Assembly (NCBI GenBank): GCA_025458545.1
Contig: JALOSH010000408.1
Location: forward strand, 1-5,304
Source: Hydrogenophaga sp.
GTDB taxonomy: Bacteria > Pseudomonadota > Gammaproteobacteria > Burkholderiales > Burkholderiaceae
DNA length: 5,304 nucleotides
Direction of reading: 5' to 3'
The notes below the pieces were generated by a model. The model was not told the origin of the DNA. It searched no databases and was given only the letters and a program-made list of their open reading frames with translations. A program made the translations under genes and the position numbers. Positions within the stretch are counted from its first letter, which is position 1, and the number at the start of each line of letters is the position of its first letter. Shown here piece by piece: positions 1 through 5,304 of the stretch.

Positions 1-1
1 C

Positions 2-127
2 CACGGCCTGCGCTGGGGCAGCAGTCTGTTCATTGGTGCGGACACCGGCATGGGACCGCTGTATCTGAGCGTGGTGAGCGCGCCCAAGGGCTACACCGGC
101 CTATACCTCTTCCTGGGCCGGCCCTGA
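2..127 (+). CDS. C-terminal end of a patatin-like phospholipase family protein (partial)
   Basis: The reading frame enters from the left edge and gives 41 residues ending in TGA at 125-127. The tail contains GSSLFIGADTGMGPLYLSV and ends YTGLYLFLGRP. This alternation of glycine-rich turns and aromatic beta-strands, ending in an aromatic strand with LFLG, resembles the C-terminal outer-membrane-barrel strands of patatin-like phospholipases of the PlpD/RssA type (patatin domain followed by a BamA-like surface-antigen domain). The catalytic patatin domain lies outside the window, so the enzyme call is from memory of the family tail only. Another outer-membrane beta-barrel protein is possible. The gene converges on the thioesterase gene with 2 bp between the two stop codons. 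Confidence 0.55.
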   Translation, partial: HGLRWGSSLFIGADTGMGPLYLSVVSAPKGYTGLYLFLGRP

Positions 128-129
128 AC

Positions 130-951
130 CTATTCCTTGTAATAGACCACCTGGTGGCTGGAGCACAGCAGGTGCCCGGTCTCGCTCCAGAGCAAAGCGG
201 TCTGATCGAAGAAGCCGTTGCGGAACGCCTGGGCGCGCGCCTGGCCCAGCACCCAGCCGTGGCCGACCTCGGCCAGCTGGGCCGAGCCCGCGTGGAAGTA
301 GACCGTCATCGACACCGTGCCCGCGGGCACCCGCGTCGCCCGGCGCAGCCAGATGCGCGGGAAGAACACATCCGCCAGCGCGGCCAGGCCGCACAGGTCG
401 AGAGAACGCGGAACCGCGTCGCGCATCCACAGGCGCGAACGGCTGTCGCTGCCCGTGCCGTCCCAAGTGTGCGGGATGGCGCCTTCGATGGGGCGCATCT
501 CGTAGCGCTGGATCCATTCCACCGGGGAGGGCACGGAGTAGGGCTGCAATTCGTCCGGCTTGCGCACGGCCGGCATGGGCTCGTCATCCACGCTCCAGGT
601 CGATCGGCGCGCGGCGGTCACCACCGAGGCCGTGACCACGGTCTCGTCCTCGCCAGAAGACCCGGTCTGTGTCAGGACCACCACCCAGTGCTGGGTGGAC
701 CGGTTGGTGCGCACCGGCTGCGCTGATGCGCTGAACGGCCCGTCGGCCAGCGCCGCGCAGAAATTGACCGTCAGCGACAGCGGCTCGCCCAGCAGCGCCG
801 GGTGCCGCATCACTGCGTTGAGCGCCGTGGCGGCCGTGATGCCCCCGAACGGCCCGACCATGTTGGCGTAGGCCGGCGAGGTGGCGCCGGTGTAGACGCC
901 GTCGCCGGAGGCGGTGAGTGCGATGGCCTGGTCAAAGACGTGTGTGTTCAT
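130..951 (-). CDS. Acyl-CoA thioesterase, TesB-like double-hotdog family
   Basis: This predicted 273-residue cytoplasmic enzyme should hydrolyse acyl-CoA to free fatty acid and CoA. The N-terminal hotdog half (about residues 5-115) has the GPFGGITAATALNAV helix region. The C-terminal half (about 170-272) has ALADVFFPR, TVSMTVYFH and a final CSSHQVVYYK strand. By family knowledge TesB uses an Asp, Thr/Ser and Gln set; the likely equivalents here are D194, S214 or T216, and Q267, placed by eye. The start is uncertain. ATG at 951 (MNTHVFDQ) fits homologue N-termini, but ATG at 957 and GTG at 975 are in frame, and the only Shine-Dalgarno-like run (GAGGTGG, about 972-978) sits 14 bases before the 957 ATG. 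The stop is TAG. It is the last gene of the leftward beta-oxidation cluster, separated from the thiolase by 147 bp holding a hairpin element. It may relieve acyl-CoA build-up; substrate length cannot be read from sequence. Confidence 0.85.
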   Translation of the reverse strand: MNTHVFDQAIALTASGDGVYTGATSPAYANMVGPFGGITAATALNAVMRHPALLGEPLSLTVNFCAALADGPFSASAQPVRTNRSTQHWVVVLTQTGSSGEDETVVTASVVTAARRSTWSVDDEPMPAVRKPDELQPYSVPSPVEWIQRYEMRPIEGAIPHTWDGTGSDSRSRLWMRDAVPRSLDLCGLAALADVFFPRIWLRRATRVPAGTVSMTVYFHAGSAQLAEVGHGWVLGQARAQAFRNGFFDQTALLWSETGHLLCSSHQVVYYKE

Positions 952-1098
952 GAGCATCAGTGTGCAAAAGACCACCTCGATTCGGTGTGCTGCACGTGAC
1001 GAGGTGCCTCCAACAAGGGCACAGCGGAACTGGCTTTGCCAGGCCGCCAGTGCCGCCCCCTTTCAGGGGGTGACGCGCAGCGGCGCGGGGGTGGGTCG
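952..1098. other. Intergenic region between thiolase and thioesterase genes
   Basis: This 147-bp gap is the longest non-coding stretch in the window. The half next to the thiolase stop holds three consecutive hairpins (separate entry). The half next to the thioesterase contains CACGTG at 993-998, a weak GAGGTGG ribosome-binding-like run on the minus strand, and no convincing -35/-10 promoter. Small open frames crossing it on either strand have no recognisable product. Confidence 0.6.
1013..1098. repeat. Structured intergenic repeat-like element (three hairpins)
   Basis: Three inverted repeats follow each other immediately downstream of the thiolase stop. The first is GCGG (1024-1027) plus CTGGC (1030-1034), pairing across a TTT loop with GCCAG (1038-1042) plus CCGC (1044-1047): nine base pairs with a small internal loop. 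The second is CCCCC (1056-1060) / GGGGG (1066-1070) with loop TTTCA. The third is CGCGC (1074-1078) / GCGCG (1083-1087) with loop AGCG. The block GGGGGTGACGCGCAGCGGCG and the following GGGGGTGGGTC resemble an interspersed element I remember from many Comamonadaceae intergenic regions. This is recollection, not a search, and the boundaries are approximate. On the transcribed strand there is no U-run after a stem, so a classical intrinsic terminator is not supported. It could act in mRNA 3'-end protection or attenuation between the two genes. Confidence 0.5.
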
Positions 1099-2279
1099 TC
1101 AGACCCTTTCGAATACCCCGGCAGCCCCTTGCCCCATGCCCACGCACATCGTGACCATGCCGTACTGCTTGTTGTGCCGCTTGAGCGCATGCACCACGGT
1201 GGCCGAGCGGATGGCGCCGGTGGCACCCAGCGGGTGGCCCAGCGCAATGGCGCCCCCCATGGGGTTGACCTTGGCCGGGTCCAGGCCCAGGGTGTTCATG
1301 ACCGCCAGAGACTGCGCCGCAAAGGCTTCATTGAGCTCGAACCAGTCGATCTGGTCCTGCGTCAGGCCCGCGCTTTTCAGCGCGGCCGGAATGGCTTCGA
1401 CCGGACCGATGCCCATGATGTGGGGCGGCACGCCACGGCTGGCGTAGCTCACGAAGCGCGCCAGCGGCGTCAGGTTGTAGCGCTTCAGAGCCGCCTCACT
1501 CACCAGGATCAGCGCGCCCGCGCCATCGCTGGTCTGCGAGCTGTTGCCCGCCGTGACCGAGCCGCGCGCGGCAAACACGGTGCGCAGCTTGGCCAGGCCT
1601 TCGAGCGTGGTGTCGGGGCGTGCGCCTTCGTCCAGGCTCACCACACGTTCGGTGATCGACACCTCGGCGGATTCGAGGTCGACGCTGCGTTCTTGCACGG
1701 AGACGGGCGTGATCTCGTCGCTGAACTCGCCGTTCTTCATGGCGATCACGGCGCGCTGGTGCGACTGCACGGCGAACGCGTCCTGCGCGTCGCGCGACAC
1801 CTTCCACTGCTGCGCCACCTTCTCGGCCGTCAGGCCCATGCCGTAGGCGATGCCGTAGCTCTCGATGTCGTCGGTGTTGCGGAAGATGGCGGGCGACAGG
1901 CTGGGCGCGTTGCCCATCATGGGCACCATGCTCATGCTCTCGACCCCGCGACACGGATGCGGTCGGCCGCCATGGCGACGGCCGACAGGCCCGAAGCGCA
2001 GAATCGGTTGACCGTGATACCACCCACGGTGTTGGGCAGGCCGGCCAGGATGGCGCCGATGCGCGCCACATTCAGGCCTTGCTGCGCTTCGGGAATCGCG
2101 CAGCCGGCGATCACGTCCTCCACCGCCTTGGGGTCCAGGTTCGGTACCTGGGCCATGGCAGAACGCAAGGCATGGGCCAGCAGCTCGTCCGGGCGCAGGT
2201 GCCTGAACGAGCCCTTGTGCGAACGGCCAATGGGCGTGCGGGTGGCGGCGACGATATAGGCGTCTTGGATCTGTTTCAT
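1099..2279 (-). pseudogene. Acetyl-CoA C-acyltransferase (beta-ketothiolase), interrupted by an internal out-of-frame deletion
   Basis: The intact enzyme would cleave 3-ketoacyl-CoA with CoA to acetyl-CoA and a shortened acyl-CoA, the last step of beta-oxidation. The first frame (ATG 2279, MKQIQDAYIVAATRTP) runs 110 conserved residues to DRIRV, including the nucleophile C94 in NRFCASG. It then goes out of frame and stops at TGA 1932-1934. The second frame picks up at 1947 with GVESMSMVPMMG and runs 282 residues to FERV, including NEAFA, the catalytic His in GGAIALGHPLGATGA and the catalytic Cys in CVGMGQG. Relatives carry about nine residues (similar to GEADVMIAA) between these parts; only two bases remain, implying a loss of about 25 bp. 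With these restored the protein is about 400 residues, normal for the family. The gene starts 10 bp after the fused hydratase/dehydrogenase stop, with GAGGT (2287-2291) as ribosome-binding site overlapping that stop. Whether the lesion is real or an assembly error cannot be decided here. Confidence 0.85.
1945..1952 (-). other. Lesion junction in the thiolase gene (about 25 bp missing)
   Basis: On the minus strand GTC (Val110, 1950-1952) is followed by GC (1948-1949) and then directly by GGG (1945-1947), GTC, GAG, AGC, ATG of the conserved GVESM motif. Upstream is frame one and downstream frame two, with conserved family sequence on both sides right up to the junction. Out of frame, translation ends after GSRA at a TGA that overlaps the in-frame ATG at 1935 as ATGA. 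Confidence 0.8.
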
Positions 2280-2286
2280 GTTCGGT

Positions 2287-2291
2287 ACCTC
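2287..2291 (-). promoter_or_regulatory. Ribosome-binding site of the thiolase gene, embedded in the upstream stop codon
   Basis: The minus strand reads TGAGGTACCGAACATG. The GAGGT core (2291-2287) shares two bases with the TGA stop of the preceding gene (2292-2290) and lies 7 bases before ATG 2279. This fixes the thiolase start and suggests translational coupling with the upstream gene. Confidence 0.75.
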
Positions 2292-4624
2292 AGTTCCGGA
2301 CCGGCTTGCCGGTGTTGAGCATGCCCAGGATGCGCTCGTGGGTCTTCGGGTGCTCGATCAGGGCGCAGAAGGCCTGGCGCTCCAGCGTCATCAGGTACTC
2401 TTCGCTCACCAGCGTGCCGGGCTCGACGTCGCCGCCGCAGACAACGTTGGCGATCAGGCTGGCGATGTGGAAGTCGTGCTGGCTGATGAAACCGCCGTCG
2501 CGCATGTTGACCAGACTGCCCAGGATGGTCGCCTTGCCGTCACGTCCCGCCACCGGGAACAGGCGCCTGTGCGGCGCGCGGTAGCCGCCCTTGAACAGGG
2601 CCTTGGCCTCGTTGATGGCCACGTGCAGCACCTCATCCTTGTGCGGGACGATGAGATCCGAATCGAGCAGGTAGCCGATGGCGCGGGATTCGATCGCGCT
2701 GGTGCCGACCTTGGCCATGGCCGCGGCGGTGAAGCCTTCGGTCAGGAAAGGCAGCAGGTCCTTGCCGGTGGAGGTCTTTGCGTTCTCGGCCGCAGACATA
2801 GGTTTCCATGTGGGCCACGCGGCGGGCGCTGTGCACCGCCAGTTCGCAGCCGCCACCCAGCGCCAGGCCACGCATGGCGCTGATCACCGGCACGTTGGCA
2901 TAGCGCAGGCGCAGCATCATCTGCTGCATGAAGCCCTCGGCGTCTTCCACCGCGGCCACGCCCACCGCCATGAAGGCGGGCAGCAGGGCCTGCAGGTCGG
3001 CGCCGGCGCTGAAGGGCTCGTCGCCCGACCAGACCACCAGACCCTGGTACTCGGCCTCGGCCAGGTCGATGGCGGCCATCAGGCCTTCGCAGACCTCGGG
3101 GCTGAGGGTGTGCATCTTGGTCTTGATGCTGGCGATCAGAACCTCACCGTCCAGCGTCCAGGTGCGCAGGTTGCGGTCTTCGCCGATGGTGGTGCCGGCG
3201 GTCTCGAACTTCGGGCCGGCCTCACCCAGCAGCAGCTCGGGGAAGTGCTGGCGCTCGTAGACCGGCAGGCTGCGTCGCGCCTCGAACACACCCTTGGAGG
3301 GGTTCCATGAACCCTGGGCGGTGTGCACACCACCGGCCTCGGCCACCGGCCCCTTGAATACCCAGTCAGGCAGCGGTGCCTTGCACAGCGCTTTGCCGGC
3401 GTCGATGTCCTCCTGCACCATCTTCGCCACCTCCAGCCAGCCGGCTTCCTGCCAAAGCTCGAAGGGACCCTGCTTCATGCCGAACCCCCAGCGCATGGCC
3501 TGGTCGATATCACGCGCGGTCTCGGCAATGGACGCCAGGTGCACCGCCGCGTAGTGGAATCCATTGCGCAGGATGGCCCACAGGAACTGACCCTGCGGCC
3601 CCTCGCTGTTGCGCAGCAGTTTCAGCCGTTCGGCGGCCGGCTTCTTGAGCATGCGGCCGTACACCTCGTCGGCCTTCTGGCCGCCGGGCACGTACTCACC
3701 ACTTGCCAGCTCGAAGCGCAGCACATCACGACCGACCTTCTTGTAGAACCCCGCCTTGGCCTTCTGGCCGAGATGTCCCTTCTCGATCAGGGTCTTGAGG
3801 ACTTCAGGCGTGCCGAAGCTGCCGTAGAACGGGTCGGTCTGCTCGCTCAGGTTGTCCTGCAGCGTCTTGATCACGTGGGCCATGGTGTCCAGGCCCACCA
3901 CGTCGGCAGTTCTGAAAGTACCGCTGCTGGCGCGCCCCAGGCGCTTGCCGGTCAGGTCATCGACCACGTCATACGTCAGACCGAAGTTCTCGACCTCTTT
4001 CATGGTGGCCAGCATGCCGGCGATGCCGATGCGGTTGGCGATGAAGTTGGGCGTGTCCTTGGCACGCACCACGCCCTTGCCCAGACCGCTGGTGACGAAG
4101 GTCTCCAACTGGTCCAGGATGGCCGCCTGCGTGGTCGGCGTGGCGATCAGTTCCACCAGCGTCATGTAGCGCGGCGGGTTGAAGAAGTGGATGCCACAGA
4201 AGCGCGGCTTGATGCTCTCGGGCAGTGCCTCGCCGAGCTGGGTGATCGACAGGCCCGAGGTGTTGGACGCGACGATGGCGTGCTCGGCGACGAAAGGCGC
4301 GATCTTCTTGTACAGATCGATCTTCCAGTCCATGCGCTCGGCAATCGCCTCGATGATCAGGTCGCACCCGCGCAACTGCTCCATGTGCTCTTCGTAGTTG
4401 GCCTGGCCGATCAGGTCGGCATCGGCCGCCACGCCCAGGGGCGAGGGCTTGAGCTTCTTGAGGTTCTCGATGGCGCGCGTGACGATGCCGTTCTTGGCGC
4501 CCTCTTTCGCGGGCAGGTCGAACAGCACCACCGGCACCCTGACGTTGACCAGGTGCGCCGCGATCTGCGCGCCCATCACGCCCGCGCCGAGCACGGCGAC
4601 TTTCTTCACTTGAAATCGTTTCAT
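2290..4624 (-). pseudogene. Fused 3-hydroxyacyl-CoA dehydrogenase/enoyl-CoA hydratase (FadN-type), interrupted by an internal out-of-frame deletion
   Basis: The intact protein hydrates trans-2-enoyl-CoA and oxidises L-3-hydroxyacyl-CoA with NAD, the two middle steps of beta-oxidation. The domain order is dehydrogenase first, hydratase last, as in Bacillus FadN and opposite to E. coli FadB/FadJ. Residues 9-180 are the NAD-binding domain, with G13-A-G-V-M-G18, ASNTS (119-123), H146 in GIHFFNPP and E158 as the His/Glu pair. Residues about 190-295 and 350-450 are the two C-terminal dehydrogenase lobes. From about 490 the hydratase domain has FSAGADL (538-544) and E594 in ALGGGCELA, the first catalytic Glu. 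Conserved sequence runs to METYV (610), then the frame is lost and, out of frame, stops at 2633. The correct frame resumes at 2793 (AAENAKTSTGKDLLPFL) for 167 residues to GKPVRN. About 22 residues (65 bp) are missing; restored length is near 800, normal for the family. ATG 4624 is chosen because homologues begin MKRFQVKK and GGA lies 7 bases upstream; ATG 4636, overlapping the DUF2147 stop, is an alternative. Confidence 0.88.
2791..2800 (-). other. Lesion junction in the dehydrogenase/hydratase gene (about 65 bp missing)
   Basis: On the minus strand TAT GTC (Tyr609-Val610, 2800-2795) is followed by a single T (2794) and then GCG GCC GAG AAC of the conserved AAENA segment. In relatives a glycine-rich stretch of about 22 residues, of the form GLVEVGVGLVPGAGG followed by LTYIARR, lies between these two points. 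It carries the second catalytic Glu (Glu164 of rat enoyl-CoA hydratase) and the PGAGG turn. The size is estimated from remembered relatives. Confidence 0.78.
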
Positions 4625-4635
4625 ATGTGTGTCCA

Positions 4636-5067
4636 TCACTCCACGCGGGTCCAGATCTGGGTCCGGTAGAAGGGCCCGATGTAACCGCGGATCTGCAGCT
4701 TTCTGCCATCTTCCAGAGGCGTCATGCGCAGCGTGTATTCCTTGCCGTTCTCGGGGTCGAGGATCTTTCCGCCTTCCCACACCGCACCGCCATCCGACTT
4801 TTTCGCACCGCGGATGATTTCCATGCCCAGCTTGGGTTTGTCCTTGCGGTCATCGGTACACAGGCTGCAGTTCGGTTCGCTGCTCTGGGTCAGGGCCCTT
4901 TCCACCTTGCCGTTGAGGGCACCCGAGGCCGTGGCCGCGATGCGGATCTCGGCCTTGGCCTCGCCGGTCTTGTCGTCCACGTTGCGCCAGAGACCTTCCG
5001 GGGTCATCTGGGCCATGGCCACGGAAGAGGCCAGCGAGAAAGCGATAGCAACAGGCAGGCGGGTCAT
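4636..5067 (-). CDS. DUF2147 family secreted protein
   Basis: This is a 143-residue protein with a clear Sec signal peptide: MTRLP, a hydrophobic stretch to about residue 17, and a likely cut after AMA at 19. The mature part begins TPEGLWRNVDDKTGEA, followed by a C67-x-x-C70 pair and DKPKLGMEII, then GKILDPENGKEYTLRM and RGYIGPFYRTQIWTRV. This order of motifs matches DUF2147 (PF09917), a small periplasmic beta-rich family of unknown biochemical role. The two cysteines could form a disulfide in the periplasm. The start at ATG 5067 is backed by GGAG at 5074-5077, six bases upstream. The gene sits 32 bp after the acyl-CoA dehydrogenase gene, and its TGA stop overlaps an alternative ATG of the dehydrogenase/hydratase gene, so it appears cotranscribed with beta-oxidation genes although it is exported. 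No function in the pathway can be assigned from sequence. Confidence 0.9.
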   Translation of the reverse strand: MTRLPVAIAFSLASSVAMAQMTPEGLWRNVDDKTGEAKAEIRIAATASGALNGKVERALTQSSEPNCSLCTDDRKDKPKLGMEIIRGAKKSDGGAVWEGGKILDPENGKEYTLRMTPLEDGRKLQIRGYIGPFYRTQIWTRVE

Positions 5068-5073
5068 GGGGGT

Positions 5074-5077
5074 CTCC
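5074..5077 (-). promoter_or_regulatory. Ribosome-binding site of the DUF2147 gene
   Basis: The minus strand reads CTGGAGACCCCCATG; GGAG lies six bases before ATG 5067 and decides this start. It lies in the 32-bp gap after the acyl-CoA dehydrogenase stop, where no promoter or terminator is visible. Confidence 0.7.
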
Positions 5078-5099
5078 AGGTCGGTGGTTGAAGGTGTTT

Positions 5100-5304
5100 T
5101 CAGGCCAGGGCTTCGTCGGTGTCCATCAGGACCCGGCTGCCGGCGCGTGCGGTGCGCATCAGCGTGGCGGTCTCGGGGAACAGCTTGGCGAAATAGAAGC
5201 GCGCTGTCTGCAGCTTGGCGGTGTAGAACGGGTCGGTGCTGCCTTCGGCGATCTTCTGCAGCGCGACCTGGGCCATGCGGGCCCAGAAGTAGCCGAACAC
5301 CAGG
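5100..5304 (-). CDS. Acyl-CoA dehydrogenase, C-terminal end (partial)
   Basis: The frame enters from the right edge and gives 67 residues, LVFGYFWARMAQVAL to LMDTDEALA, ending in TGA at 5100-5102. The segment has the FGYFWARMA helix, STDPFYTAKLQTARFYFAKL and LFPET, typical of the extra C-terminal helical domain of the long (about 600-residue) bacterial acyl-CoA dehydrogenases (PF12806 type). These FAD enzymes make trans-2-enoyl-CoA, the first step of beta-oxidation, and pass electrons to electron-transfer flavoprotein. The flavin and catalytic domains lie outside the window, so chain-length preference cannot be judged. It is the most upstream operon gene visible; the promoter must lie further right. 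Confidence 0.87.
   Translation of the reverse strand, partial: LVFGYFWARMAQVALQKIAEGSTDPFYTAKLQTARFYFAKLFPETATLMRTARAGSRVLMDTDEALA

Noticed and set aside
1024..1087. Intrinsic transcription terminator after the thiolase gene
   Set aside because: Stems are present but no stem is followed by a T-run on the transcribed strand, so Rho-independent termination is not supported.
1036..2259. 407-codon open frame on the plus strand opposite the thiolase gene
   Set aside because: It is an antisense shadow of the thiolase coding sequence, starts inside the hairpin element, and shows no family motif or ribosome-binding site that I could see.
2140..2290. Direct repeat TTCGGTACCT at 2140-2149 and 2281-2290
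   Set aside because: One copy is inside conserved thiolase coding sequence and the other at its ribosome-binding site; at 10 bp with no flanking similarity, chance is sufficient.
1932..2800. Programmed frameshifting in the two broken genes
   Set aside because: There is no slippery run at either junction, and whole conserved segments are missing, so a ribosomal shift could not restore the protein.
2290..2871. Separate small gene starting at 2871
   Set aside because: The first 26 residues of this frame are out-of-frame readings of the upstream hydratase sequence; conserved sequence begins only at 2793, so it is the tail of the broken fused gene.
3323..4669. 448-codon open frame on the plus strand opposite the dehydrogenase/hydratase gene
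   Set aside because: It mirrors a strongly conserved gene on the minus strand in high-GC DNA, where stop-free antisense frames are common. Its translation is rich in His, Gln, Arg and Val with no recognisable domain.
4622..4780. N-terminal extension of the dehydrogenase/hydratase up to position 4780
   Set aside because: The extra residues are arginine- and proline-rich and overlap the well-supported DUF2147 gene in another frame; homologues begin at MKRFQVKK.
1..5304. CRISPR arrays, tRNA or rRNA genes, insertion sequences, defence or toxin-antitoxin genes
   Set aside because: I found no regularly spaced repeats, RNA gene signatures, transposase motifs or terminal inverted repeats; nearly all sequence is accounted for by beta-oxidation genes.

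Overview
The window is a high-GC stretch that looks like a betaproteobacterial chromosome, most likely Burkholderiales and close to Comamonadaceae. This rests on the protein sequences (a 3-hydroxyacyl-CoA dehydrogenase starting MKRFQVKKVAVLGAGVMG, a thiolase starting MKQIQDAYIVAATRTP, an acyl-CoA dehydrogenase ending LMDTDEALA) and on the intergenic hairpin element, all recalled from that group rather than searched.

Layout. A rightward gene tail lies at 2-127 (C-terminus of a probable patatin-like phospholipase). It meets, 2 bp away, a leftward operon that fills the rest of the window. In transcription order (right to left) the operon is: the C-terminus of an acyl-CoA dehydrogenase (5100-5304); a small secreted DUF2147 protein (4636-5067); a FadN-type fused 3-hydroxyacyl-CoA dehydrogenase/enoyl-CoA hydratase (2290-4624); an acetyl-CoA acyltransferase (thiolase, 1099-2279); a 147-bp gap with a structured, repeat-like element (952-1098); and a TesB-like double-hotdog acyl-CoA thioesterase (130-951). 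The first three genes and the thiolase are packed with gaps of 32, 11 and 10 bp, consistent with one transcript.

Function. Together the enzymes cover fatty-acid beta-oxidation: dehydrogenation of acyl-CoA, hydration and second oxidation on the fused protein, thiolytic release of acetyl-CoA, and a thioesterase that could free stalled acyl-CoAs. The DUF2147 protein carries a signal peptide and has no obvious catalytic part in the pathway.

The main anomaly is that both the hydratase/dehydrogenase gene and the thiolase gene are broken in this sequence. Each lacks a short, conserved, out-of-frame segment: about 65 bp near 2794 in the first and about 25 bp near 1948 in the second. The reading frame resumes with fully conserved sequence after each gap. 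The missing parts include the second catalytic glutamate of the hydratase domain and the strand after the thiolase nucleophile helix. Two such clean losses within 850 bp point either to an assembly or sequencing artefact or to very recent inactivation. I saw no novel defence, mobile or RNA system here; apart from these lesions and the intergenic element the region is ordinary metabolism.
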